A DNA stretch of 64,000 nt from Talinum fruticosum (lineage: Eukaryota > Streptophyta > Magnoliopsida > Caryophyllales > Talinaceae). This document shows, piece after piece, positions 12,218 to 24,000 of this stretch. The stretch's first letter is position 1. The number at the start of each line of letters is the position of its first letter. The notes beneath the pieces were generated by a model that saw only the letters and a program-made list of their open reading frames with translations, was not told the DNA's origin and searched no databases. The stretch covers positions 3,411,501 through 3,475,500 of the forward strand of contig JAITYX010000004.1 of the NCBI GenBank assembly GCA_021018815.1. Reading direction: 5' to 3'. A program made the position numbers and the translations under genes.

Positions 12218-12816
12218 AATATAATTACAAAAAGGAGAGTTTCTTCCTCTAATATGATTATTTGTAAGATATAGAGGCATGTTCTCATCCCCCTGATGTC
12301 TGGTGTCTGTACTTTGCCATTTATTAAATTCTGGAGTAATATTTGAGGGTAAGTTATTCTGCTATTCGGGTTTCTTGCCCCATTGGATCAGCAGTTATTC
12401 TGCTATTTGATGTTTGACAATTGACATGGATGGTACAGTTCTTAATGCAATTGTGATATTCCTACTATCAAACATATTCTTTTGTCTGTGATTTTCTTTT
12501 TACTATTTGAGGGTAAGTTGATTTACTGCTTCCCCTTAATCTTCTTTTCCTTATTCCCAGTATATCCATTTCATGATGAAAACTGAGGAAAAAGAATTGA
12601 GGAGAAACCGTGGTACACCATACATGGACATGCATATGCTGATCTTCTGTGCGACTCTTCAGCTGGGGCTGGATGTTATCTCATGGAGGACTAAATTTCG
12701 TGTGGGTTGGATGAAATAGTAGATATTGAGAATCCGATCCCACTTTGGACCCTTCCCTGGCCCATATACAGATTTTGTTTGACAGGCAATTTTTATTTAA
12801 TTTCATTAAATTTGAT
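12218..12816. other. Convergent 3' intergenic space between NTR (+) and HMGR (-)
   Basis: About 600 bp separate the two stop codons and must contain both 3' UTRs. No coding signal. Two short near-copies of 'tttgagggtaagtt' occur at about 12341 and 12508. Confidence 0.6.
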
Positions 12817-15800
12817 TTAAGTAGAGAAAAGTTTATTGATATCTTTGCTCCTTGATCTATTGTATTTCAAGTGACTATTGACGAGCTGACCAGCTGCGAT
12901 AGCTGACATAAGGGAGAGCTCCCCAGCAAGAACAGAAGCAGCCACTATCCTTGCTAAAAGCCTTGAGTTTTCCCCTGCCCTCTCCTTGCTTGCCCCCATC
13001 ACCCCTAGTAGGTTTAGGCATGCTGCTTGCGATGCTAGCTCCGTCCCGCCGCCCACTGTGCCCACCTGGAAAATTTCACTGTGAAAAATTCTTCGACTAT
13101 TTTCATGTACTTAAAAAAAAACGTACTCTTTGAACAAGTTATTTACGTAGTAAATGTACTTGATATATCGAGGATTGTCAAATAAGATGCTCTAGTAAGT
13201 TACGTATATGAAATGGATCTATTTGTTGTTGTAATATTTTAACTATACAATTCTTCCAATTATTTTTCTTCGTCTTAGATTTAGAAATTTTGTACATGAG
13301 AATGTTTCTTGGTTTTTACCTATTCCATTATATATCAACTAATAATCCTACTTTGTAGTATAGTATGTATATTCATGATTGTCAAATAAGATGGTATAGT
13401 AAGTTACCTATATGAAATGGGCCTATTTGTTGTTGCAATATTTTAATTATAAAATTATCCCAATTATTTTTCCTCACTTCTTAGAGTTAGAATTTTTTGA
13501 CATGAGAATATTTTTGATTTTTACCTATTCCACGAGATATCGACTAATAGTTCAACTCTTTAGCCCATAGTTACCCATTAAGTGGGTCTAACTTATTTTC
13601 AACTTATCATAAGTAATTTATTATTGATGATAGTACTCGATCAATATTAATGAATACTAATTATGAGGGTTGATGAGAGTTGAAAATTAAAACATTATAA
13701 CTAATCAATATAACTAATTGTTAATGAGCGCTTTGTTCAACATTACTTTAGTATCGATACGTGCTTATAATAAAATGTTAAATACTGTATTTATAATAAG
13801 TTGAAAAATAACTACGACACAACGTTATGGTATTGGTAGGTTAGACTCCCAAGTTACATACAGATGGATGGTTCATGCCTGCATATTTACATATGCACTG
13901 ATCTGCACAGGGGTTATTTTTTTTTCAAAAAATTAAAATGATTTAAACAGTTTAATTGAAAACATTGTCTGATTATGGTCAGATAGCTACTCTGCTCTGC
14001 TGTATATTCATCAGTTCATTTTTTTGACTTGTTCTGGAGAACAACCACTTCCTTGGAAAAGCAAATGCAGAGCTCAGATGATCAATTTTATTGTATTGAT
14101 GAAATACCACCAAACTCTTCTCAGCTCACAACGTGTCTCTTTCAAATCAATCCAACTTATAATTATTTGTCTTCTTATTTATTTGTAATCTTTTTTGTGA
14201 TTCTCTACACCACGTGGCGAGTAAGAACTCGAGAAGAATATACAACATCATCGGTTTAAATTATCTAATAAAGTGCGTTCTTTTGTAGGGTTAAGTGCAT
14301 TTTTTTAAACTTCATACATATTTGTTATATAAGCAGTCTCTCATATAAGTATATGTACGTGATTTGTGAGAGTAATTCTGAACAATATGGTAGGTAAACT
14401 GAAATGGTAAAGCTGGTATCATGAATATCTGACCACTACTGTATGTATGTGCACGTGAATGATATGCATGATGAGTATATGTGTCATATGTACATATTAC
14501 AAGGTCTGTTTGGTATGTTTACCACATTGCCATAGTTCCATACTCGATCTATTTGATATAATTTCATGTAAATTAAATTTTTGACCAATTACTTTTAATA
14601 TATGCACTATTCATAAAATGGGATAGATCAATAATTCGGTAAGTAGAAATTTGATATTTGAAAAGAAGAGAGGTGGCTAATTAAGTACCTCAATAGAAGG
14701 CATGGAGACAGAAATATGAAGGTCCTTGGCATTATTAACAGGCTCCATCATAGTAATGCAATTGGAGCTCTCAACATTCTGAGCTGGGTCCTGACCAGTG
14801 GCTATAAAAATGGCAGTGACAATGTTGCTAGCATGGGCATTGAAACCACCACCCATGGCTCCAGCCACGGCCGACCCGGCTAGGTTTTTAAGGGTGTTGA
14901 GCTCAACTAGGGCTTCGACCTTAGCCTTCAACACCTTGTTGACCACCTCCCCTTTTATGGTTGCCTCACATACAACTGATTTCCCCCTCCCTTCTATCCA
15001 ATTCACTGCTGATGCCTTCTTATCTGAGCAATAATTCCCTGCAGATATGCCTTCTTATAAGTGACTTTAATTTAAACCATTTTCTGTATCGATCTGTATA
15101 TATTATACATAGGGAAAAGACTGTTTAATACCTGAGATGCCAATGAGATCCATGTCAGGGAAGTGAGTGTGATGAAGGTGATCAAGGACATTTTGGACAC
15201 CCTTGGAGACCATATTCATCCCCATTGCATCTCCTGTGCTGCAACTGAACCTCATGTATAAATTCCTCCCTGCCATTCCACATTTTATGCTTTGCAACTT
15301 TGCATATTTGCTTGATCTGCACAATTCTAAATCACAGTTTCATCCTCACCAAACACATGCATGCTATATTTCTTAGGGAAAAATTAAAAGGTCTATAGTT
15401 TAATATGTCTCTCTTTTAAATACTAATTGTGTTCCAAAAATTATCTAATAAATTTTTTATATATAATTTAGGTCTTGTGGAACAGAATTTCTGCAGATTT
15501 TGGGAAACGAGACTCACTAGTAGTATAGTAATTGTTGTTCTTGTTGCTCTCGATGTATGTCTCTCTTATAATATATACTCCCTCCATCTAACTGCTATTG
15601 TCATAATTATCTTTTTGGTTCAATTAATTGCAATATGTAAACTTATCAAAAAATATAATTCATATAATATTTATTAATTGAAAAGTTATGACCAAAAGTA
15701 AATTTCGTGAAATTTTTCTAAAATGTCTTTTACTAATATATTTTCTCATTTACTTTATGAAAAATAATGGTAAAAGATGGATTAAGAAATAGTAATTTTT

Positions 15801-16683
15801 CCATTAGAAAAGGATTATTAGTGCATGTGATGTGAGGCTTAGTGTTTAAGCAATCCTAATTAGACATAGTATTATCCTAATATACGTTCATTTATGCTTA
15901 AGTAATCTACATATAAGTAACCTATTTTTAAACAAAATTCCTCCACTCCAATAAAAATATTCATGCATATATGCACAAGTAGTACTATTATTACTGTCCA
16001 TGAAAAACTAATTAACCTGTTAAAAACCAGGGCGATGGCGTCAAAATTCCTAGCATCCTCCACAAAGAGCTTAACTTCAGCCGCCCGTTTAGCTGACCCG
16101 AACCGAACAACCGGAGCCCGGGTGATGCCGTCCCGGAGGACGACACTGGTGGCTCCACCACAGAGGGCGACGGCCTTACACCCTCGGTTGGTGGAGGCCA
16201 CCAGGCATCCCTCTGTGGTGGCCATGGGCACCAAGTACTCGCTCCCGTCGAGCAGGAGGGGCCCCACCACCCCCACGGGCAGCTGCACGAAGCCCACGGG
16301 CAGCTCGCAGCATTGCCCGTGTATGGACTCGTAGTCGAACCCCTCAACGGGCAGGCCTTTCAACGATCTGCCGGTTGCCCGTTCGACTGCCCTACGCCGA
16401 AGCAGGGCTGCCCTCTTGTAGTCCCCTCCAAGCTTTGCTTCTGGCGAGTGGGATGGGGTGGTCCCCTCCACCACGGACTGTACTATGCCCTCATCATCCG
16501 TGGCCATGTCATCGGTCCCGTCGATGGCAAAGTCGTCTACGGTGGTGGCGGGGACGGTGGAGGAGGAGCGGGCGGCCCTCTTCGTGTTTCTCCACCGGTA
16601 GAAGAGAGAGTAAGTGGCCGCCAAGAAAAGGGAAGCCAGGAATAACAAGGGTAGTGAGGGAGCGGTGGCTCAACGGCCGCCAT
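12817..16683 (-). CDS. HMGR: 3-hydroxy-3-methylglutaryl-CoA reductase, four exons, short N terminus
   Basis: Rate-limiting enzyme of the cytosolic mevalonate pathway, ER-anchored: HMG-CoA + 2 NADPH to mevalonate. Exons on the minus strand are 16683-16017, 15316-15132, 15038-14689 and 13065-12817; introns are 700, 93 and 1623 bp, all GT-AG, and four exons is the normal plant structure. Catalytic residues are present: Glu in [11 protein letters not shown] (about residue 158), Lys in CSDKK (about 291), Asp in GQDPAQN (about 368), His in [10 protein letters not shown] (about 466). Also visible are [12 protein letters not shown] and GTVGGGT. The total is about 483 aa, against roughly 560-600 for typical plant HMGR. 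The deficit is at the N terminus, where only one hydrophobic segment ([19 protein letters not shown]) precedes RWRN. The ATG at 16683 is one frame off; a -1 shift at about 16669-16672 must be bridged. The next frame-consistent codon is a TTG at 16648. Convergent with NTR. Confidence 0.92.
13173..13580. repeat. Tandem duplication, two copies of about 204 bp, in HMGR intron 3
   Basis: 'gattgtcaaataagatg' begins copy 1 at 13173 and copy 2 at 13377. The copies stay collinear through 'taagttac.tatatgaaatgg', 'ctatttgttgttg', 'ccaattatttttc' and 'tttttacctattcca'. Divergence is moderate, so the duplication is not recent. Confidence 0.85.
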
Positions 16684-16764
16684 ATGAGGGGAGAGAGGGG
16701 ATGGTGGTTCGGTTTTTGGGGAGTAAGTTTAGGAGATGGTCTAACTCGTAGAAATTAGTTGGCA

Positions 16765-16772
16765 TTTTTATA
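16765..16772 (-). promoter_or_regulatory. TATA box of HMGR
   Basis: The minus strand reads CTATAAAAATG, a good TATAAAAA box. It places the transcription start near 16735, about 50 nt before the ATG at 16683. This leaves no room for a longer N-terminal coding region upstream. Confidence 0.6.
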
Positions 16773-17181
16773 GAGGGAGAGAGAGGGGTTGGCGGGCAGC
16801 ATACATAAGGCGTGAGGAAGGGGGTGGTGGAATTCATGCTCACAGTAGTAAATTAATTACCACAATTAGTTACGTTTGGGGAAAGTAGTCAAAATATTTA
16901 ATCATTTTTTCATAGCATTAGTTTCTTTATAGTCCTAATTAGATATTAATAATAAATTTATTAATTTTATTCTTTTTAATTAGAGGTGTTAATATTAGGT
17001 CAATTAGGTCGAGTTTGGGTTTATCCATACGGTTCGAGATCATTATATATCAGTCCATTTGGATTAGAGTCATTTTAGGTTCAGGTGAAGTGCGGGTTGA
17101 TTCATTAATTCTCAACATGACTTTATTTTAAGAGGTATAATCTATGAGCCTTCGGCCCAGAAAGCCCCCTCAACTTCATTA
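16773..17181. other. HMGR distal promoter / intergenic
   Basis: A G-rich strip at about 16773-16840, then AT-rich DNA. Nothing codes. The words 'aggtcaattaggtcgagtttggg' style at about 17000 resemble degenerate repeat sequence seen again near 20050-20170 on the other side of the CACTA element. Confidence 0.4.
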
Positions 17182-19899
17182 CACTACCAAAATCATCAAA
17201 TTTTCCAATGAAAAATCATAGTGGAAAAATTTCCACTTGTTTTTCACTACTTGATTTTTTTCACTGATTTCCTACTTTTATATTTTCAATGGAAAATATC
17301 CCACTAAATTTCCTCTAATTTTCAACCACCAAATATTTTTACTATTTTAATTTTTATTTAAAACTTATTTCCTACTAATTTTTCACTAACATTTATTTAT
17401 TGAATTTTAATTTGGCAATGATTAGGTGGGTGGATTTCTTGACCCACTAGCATCAAATTGAGGAACTTTTACAAGAAGATGATATTGTTGTATAGTGGAT
17501 GTATTCTGTGGGAGTTTTTGCAATTCTTGAAGCCAATTTTTATTTTGGGACAAGCTTCTACTTTTGGATTTTTCAAAATTTTTACCGGTTTAGCTTGACT
17601 ACTTAATGACTCGTTACGGTGTTCAATTTAAAAAGGTTGCGCTGCAACTTCTGGTGCATAATAGTAAGGGTTTAGCTGAATGATTCTTACACTGAGAATC
17701 TTAAGACATAACAGATTAACCCATCTTTATTCGGTCTAACTAATACGAAGCTAAGTACTAAAAGACCTTGGATTAATTAGTGTTTCTTTGGTTATAAGTA
17801 ATTAATTTTCTCATGTGAGAATGTGAACTTTCTTAAAGATGTTGGTTAAAATAAGATTATCTCTCCTGCTAACTCAAATGAGTGTCTTCTAAATTAGTTG
17901 TTAGTAAGAAATATTCCATTGAAGAGAACTTTATGCTATGTAATTTAGCATAAGGTAGCTTGGCCTTAAAAATTCACACCATCTTCTCTTGTTCCCTGAC
18001 ATAAATACTAACATATCCAGAGACGCTAGCTTCAATAGCTTGTTTCGGTTTGTGTACAGAATGCACATGGGACTTATGTGTGTGGAACTAAATTGCGGTT
18101 ACGAGTTGCAACTATTTGAATAGTGTCATAATTCCAGTATTAGCCTTTATAATGCATTACATCATCGATCACTGCAAACCAGGCAATTTTGAAATCGAAC
18201 TTAGATTTATGGTTGAATTTTTCAAAAGTTAGAATGCGTTACACCATGGTGAGGGAATGCATGAGGGTGAGGATATCAAGTGTCATACAGGGGAATCATA
18301 CTTTTGAACTTTTTTGTCCTATTAGGTGATGTTTTAAATTTTCTTAAAATATAATACCAACCCTGACCCAATAATAGCGTGGTCCAGGTCGATCTTTAGT
18401 AGGTCTGACCCGGCCTAGTGGGCAGCCCATCCATTTTTCTTAAGTTCTTAGATCTAATCTCTTAAGTGTATATGTGTTATTATGTTTCAACACTATCTAG
18501 AATGGGAATACCAATAAGAATGTGCTTCTAAGAAAGTTTATATGTGAATCACAACCAGACAGATTAGTCCGATAGATAGCATATGACTTTAAGGGACTGA
18601 CTGGTTTTTCTACTCAAACACATAATTAGCGAGCAAAATCGGGAGGAGAGTCCACCTTGCTTGGAAAGGGATCGAAAGAGAAAAGATATATGTTTGCTTT
18701 AGAGAAAGGGGGCTTTTCTTTCAGTGTCACTTTGATCCGAAGTGGCAACCAGTTCCCTATTAAATAAATGTTTCCCGTTTTTCATCTGTTCAGAAAAAGA
18801 AAATGACACTGGTGACCATTAAGCATCAAAGGGTCAATCTTCTTGTCATATTAATTATTTGTCTTCTTTCTATGCAACATCCATTTCACATTCCTGTTCA
18901 ATAATACTCCCTGATGCAATCACACATTGTTTCTTATATTATGTGTTGATATTGAAGGTTCAACAGAGAATCCAAGCTCTCTAAGCTAGGAAGGCCAAGG
19001 TCTAGTCACCCCACAACTATTCTGAGACTTGTTTAGAACAAACATGCAAATATGTGAAAGCTATCGAAAATATGCACGCTCAAATGTTGAAATGGTACTC
19101 GCTTATGAAGTCCCTCAATCCTAGCATCTCGGAACCTAGACTAGTGCTACGAGTCATCAAACGATAGTGAAAATGATGGGGAAAGTGATTATTTAAATGA
19201 TGATGATGTCGGTTAGGGTGTCACTTCCCAACATTTAATTGTATTTTACAACTTTTGGTTCTAACATTAGTGATGTATATGCATGATTGTATATTTTGGT
19301 AAAAGTGTTTATGGTTAAACATATGGATGTATATGCATGGATGTTAAACATCATTAGTTGCTTGGCAATATAATTTGTTAGTTTTGGGTTATTTTGTTGC
19401 ATATGGTGATATGTACTACTATTATAGAGCAATCGATTGAATTGTTTAATGTTGCACGGGTTGTACACAAATTTTTGGTGCTATTACCAAGCAAGTTGTG
19501 TGTTTGAATTATGAAATTTTTTTATTATTTTAACACTCGAATGTACGATGAAAATTTTCCCATCTGTATATAGTATAGTGGAAAATTTTCCACCAAGATC
19601 TTGAGTGGGAACTTTCCTACTGTAGTAAAGCAGTAGGAAATTTCCCACTGTAGTAAGTTCAGTGGGAAATTTTTCACCGTATTATATATGGTGGGAAAAT
19701 TTGTAGAAAGGGATAGAGTGGATAAATAGTGGAAAAATTTCCCACTAAGTATGAAAACAATGAAAAATTGCAATTACCCCTTACTTTTTCCCACTTTGTC
19801 ATTCGCGAGTGCAAAACAGTGAAAAATTTTATTTTCCCAATAAATATTTTCTTTTTTCCACTAGATTTACTGTGGGAATTTTAATGATTTTTGGTAGTA
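17182..19899. mobile_element. CACTA (En/Spm)-like non-autonomous transposon, about 2.7 kb
   Basis: The left end starts CACTACCAAAATCATCAAA. The right end, read as reverse complement from 19899, is TACTACCAAAAATCATTAAA: the same terminal inverted repeat with a mutated first base. Both ends carry many short subterminal motifs of the form GTGGGAAATTTCCCAC and its variants, in both orientations (about 17215-17330 and 19550-19870). Subterminal repeat arrays of this kind are typical of CACTA elements. The 3-bp flanks are TTA and TGA (two of three identical). The interior has no long transposase frame. The only hint is an acidic Asp/Ser/Asn-rich short stretch at about 19150-19216 that ends in a stop. 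Likely a deletion derivative. Confidence 0.65.
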
Positions 19900-20847
19900 T
19901 GATTCCGCATTCAAGCCTACCTATATAAGATTCATTGTTAAAATACAATGTGTAAAATAAATATATTATTATTAGTTAGCTCATTTTCCGTCGTTTTCTT
20001 ATTTTTCATCCTTTTATTCAATAATATGCCAATTTATGTCAAGGGTAATTTTTCGGGTCAATAAACCTCATATTAGGTAACTTTTTGAAATTGGGTTACT
20101 TTTGAATCGAGTCTATCGGGTAAGGTTAACACAGATTGGGTCATCAATCAGGTTTGGGTTTTAAATTTTAGTTAAATTTTCGATTTAAGTCACCTGTTAC
20201 CACCTCTTTAATTAACAGTCTTTTTTTCGCTCATTATTTTATTAATTTTTCTTATTTTCAATGAAATTTTGGAATAAGTTGGTCCTTTACCATAAATTTT
20301 GTCATAAATTTTATATTTCTTTAGTATTTCCTCATAAGCCAAAAAACGGCAATTATTGTGAAACGAGATAGAGTATTAGTTACGAGTTTGAATTTAGCAC
20401 AATATATTTATTATATACAGCTCGTTTGTTATATAGAAGTCATTTTTTTAGTAAATTAATTGATTAAACCCGTAAATTTTAATCCTAAAATTCAAATATG
20501 GACATCCTTTCTAAAGTCAAGTCAGCCCAAGTTAATCCTTTTACCCAATTTTATTCACATGTAGAAATTTCATCCCACCTACTTTATAATGATTCAATTA
20601 TAATTTATCTAATCCACTGTTTTAATAAATTAGGCCCAAGCCCAAGCCCAACGCAATTCAATCCATTTTATTAATGGGTCGGATCTAACCCACTTTCTGA
20701 TGGATTGATCTAAACGGACCCAATCATGACCGTAGTAAAACTTTTAATTTTTTAAGAGAACTTTTCCAATATCTTGCACTATTTATTTTAATTTAAAAAA
20801 ATTCAAACATTTAATTTCTGAGCTCGTAAATCACCTTTCCAATTCCA
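19900..20847. other. Intergenic region upstream of TRAPPC11
   Basis: AT-rich, no coding signal. A repeated 'cccaagccca' stretch is present at about 20635-20655. Becomes CT-rich from 20870 onward, where the TRAPPC11 leader begins. Confidence 0.5.
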
Positions 20848-20970
20848 TTGATCATCAACCTCGCCCATGTAACTCCCTCCATTTTCTCTCTCTTCCCTCC
20901 CTCCTCTCTCCTCTCTCCGCCTATCAACTCCATTGATCCGCCACTCGGCAACTGTCATTCATCTGCCATC

Positions 20971-21022
20971 CTCTATCTCTCTCTCTCTCTCCCTCTCTCT
21001 CTCTATCTCTCTCTCTCTCTCC
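20971..21022 (+). repeat. (CT)n microsatellite in TRAPPC11 leader
   Basis: About 50 bp of nearly pure CT dinucleotides (broken by CTAT and CCCT) ending 16 bp before the TRAPPC11 start codon; presumably in the 5' UTR. Confidence 0.85.
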
Positions 21023-21037
21023 GATTTTTATCGGTTA

Positions 21038-24000
21038 ATGGAGGAGTACCCGGAGGAACTCCGGTCGCCGCCAGTGCCGCTGGTGTCGCTGGTGGGGTGC
21101 CCGGAGCTCCACGCGACAATCTCCACCCACCTTCATTCCGAGCAACCCCCATCAACACCCTCGCATTGCCGGATTTCTCCGACGTCGCCGTCGTCGCCAA
21201 GTACCCAAAAAGGGGAAGGCCCCCGGTGATCGGCCCCCTGCCGGAATTCTCAAGAAGGAATGGGTTCTTAAGCACCTCTCTAAAGTCCCCGCCGTCGTCG
21301 CCGCTTTGTTCTCCGCTGATCATGTCTCCGGCGATCCCGCTCAGTGGCTTCAGCTCTGCACTCATCTCGATCACGTCAAGTACATTTCCGCAATCTTTCG
21401 CTTTGTACTTGATTAATTTTAGTGTTTAGTGAAACCCTAAATGGGTCGGTTTATGAAGAAATTCAATTGAAAATGAATATGGAAATGTGTTTAGGTTTTT
21501 TGGCAAAATGAGCTGATACTTGATAGATTAAAATATGGGTTATTGCTGATTAACACTGAAACTAATAACTTGATGGGTTTGTTTTGGTTGAGTTCTATTC
21601 AACGTATAGATACTGGAAATACTGAAATGTGAAACAGATCCCAGTTTTTAGACTCTTAACTATGTCAATTATTCAAATAGGTTAGTGGTGTTGTGGGTGC
21701 CTAGTAGCACCATTGGTAAATCTTTGAAAGTTGTTGTCAAGGGCTGGATTTGAATCCCACTTAACCCAACCTCTGCGGCTGATATGCACCAAAAAGTTTT
21801 AATTTTTCTTTTCCCAATGGCCTCGGTCCTTACACATTGATATTGTATCCACCAATGTGTTCATATGTGATCGTTCCTGTTCCTTTTGTTCTTTCTTTTC
21901 TTTTCTGCGCTGGCCTCTAATTTTGTATTATTCACATGGGCAGAGCAGTTCTTGGTACAAGGAATAGCAAATTCATGGTTGTAATAGTACAGTCATCTCC
22001 AGACAGTAAGTACTCTAACATTGTCGGTTAGTTCTTGTTTGTAAGGGGTGTTTTATAGATGGCTTCATGTCTATTGACTGCAAGAAACGAGCTTGCTTTA
22101 GTTGCTTGGCATCCCTGCATCTTGTATTGATCATCAGTCATGACATACTTTTATGTCCAAGTAGTAGACGCTTTTCAACAACTCTTTACACAATAATATG
22201 AATTATCATTTCCTATGTTTTTCAAATTATGCTTTGCATTGCATGCATTAACTTTAAATACCCAATAAAGAGTAGAAAGTAGATAGAAACTATTGATCTC
22301 ACAAAGTAAAAGAGATTGTGCTGCTTTCATTGCTTGAGCTAGCTATCTAATGATGACGTTGACCCAGGTTCATCTTGCTTGTGATGTGGTGGGGGCTATG
22401 TGATTTTCTTAATTCAGTTAAATTTGTGTGCTTGCCTAAGATTTGAGCTTCGGAGGTTCCCCTATGCTCACGGCTAAAGCTTATTGATTAATGCCAATGT
22501 ATTATTAATTTTATTGTGTTGCATCAAGTTTTTATGTTGTTTGTTTATTTATTTACTTTTTATGTATGGTTTCTTGACCTTAATATTCAATGGTTCCATT
22601 TCAAATGTTTTCAAAAGCTTTCAACTTGGAAAAATATTTTCCAAAAATTTTTATGTGGGTATCATGGAATCAGCCTCTGTAAGGTCACCTATATTCGGAT
22701 CTTCCTAGACCCCACGAAAGCGGGATCCACACTTGAAGTTGTTGCCATTGTTTTTGAAGGGGCTGTGAACATGTGGGTTATCAACTTGAAAGACATGGCT
22801 TGACTGCTGTTTTATGAACCTTCCTTTTTAAAAGAAGTTGACATCATAATATCTGTTTGTATCCTGTCCTCAGTAGGGTGCAAAATACCTTCTTTCTATT
22901 TGACTTATCCCCTTTATGGTACCTGCAGAGCTATACAAGATTAGTTTGTTGTTTTGTGAATCTTTTGTCATACTGCTGTTATTCGTAGCCATATGACTTA
23001 GAGTTACATGATGCTGTTTAGATAATATGAATGAAGACCGAATGATGGCTCTACGCAAACGTGCTGAAGTGGACTCAAAATACTTTATTAACTTCTCTAT
23101 CAAAGATTCATCTGAAGTGAAACAGTCTCTTCACAGGCATGATACATTCATACAGTAGATGTCTTCATCCTGGAAGTTCATCTTTTCCTTGTGCTCCATT
23201 TCATTTATTTTACTGCTTTATGCAGGCTAGCAGCAGCTTTCACTGAGTTGCTTACCCTTTACTATCGGGAAGAAGGAAGACGGTTTAAAACACGTGTTGA
23301 AAAGAAAAACTTTACTTATGCAGAGTTGGGTGTTCGTTATTGCTTTAAGGTGGGGCTGCAAGCTACATCATCCTTAAAAAGTGAAACTGGTCCATTTTTT
23401 CCTCCTTTTTTGGGAAATATTCCCCTACAGTAGATCACAAGACAAACATGATCTAGGACTTGGACTATGCAAAATTGTCTTCCTTGGCTAGGTCTACTAG
23501 GGTAAATCTAGGTTTCTTATGCCTCTTTTGTTAGTTTGAACTTCTATTAGTTTCTTTGTAGTTGAAATTCGGAAGGTTTTTCATACTATTAAGTTGCTGT
23601 CAACTCTAAAGACACCTATTGTCATTTTAAATATTTTTAGTTACTGTGAAGGTCAGCCCCCTCCCGGCGCATATGAACGCATGTTGAAGTTAAACGCTTC
23701 TGAGCCTAAATTAATCCACTACTTCTCTACCAGAGCTTTCTACCACTAAATTCTGGCTACATAGAAGCTTTTATTGAAGAAAATTCACTTTAAACAAGCT
23801 TAAATTGGCAGTAACTGTAATCAGTCTACTTATGCAGTCTTCTCGAAGATTTTTGCTTCACTAGTTGCTATGACATGTTGTTGGTAGGTTGCTGTGCATG
23901 CAGAGTTCCGTAGAGATTGGGTTGAAGCACTAAAGTTTTATGAGGACGCGTATCATGCGTTAACGGAGGTAGTGATAGAGAATTCTCTCCCCATTGATAC

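Noticed and set aside
15576..15780. Possible Stowaway MITE starting 'actccctccatc' in HMGR intron 1
   Set aside because: Only one end looks right; no matching inverted end or TA duplication found.
15963..16758. Several plus-strand open frames opposite HMGR exon 1
   Set aside because: Shadows of a GC-rich real exon on the minus strand.
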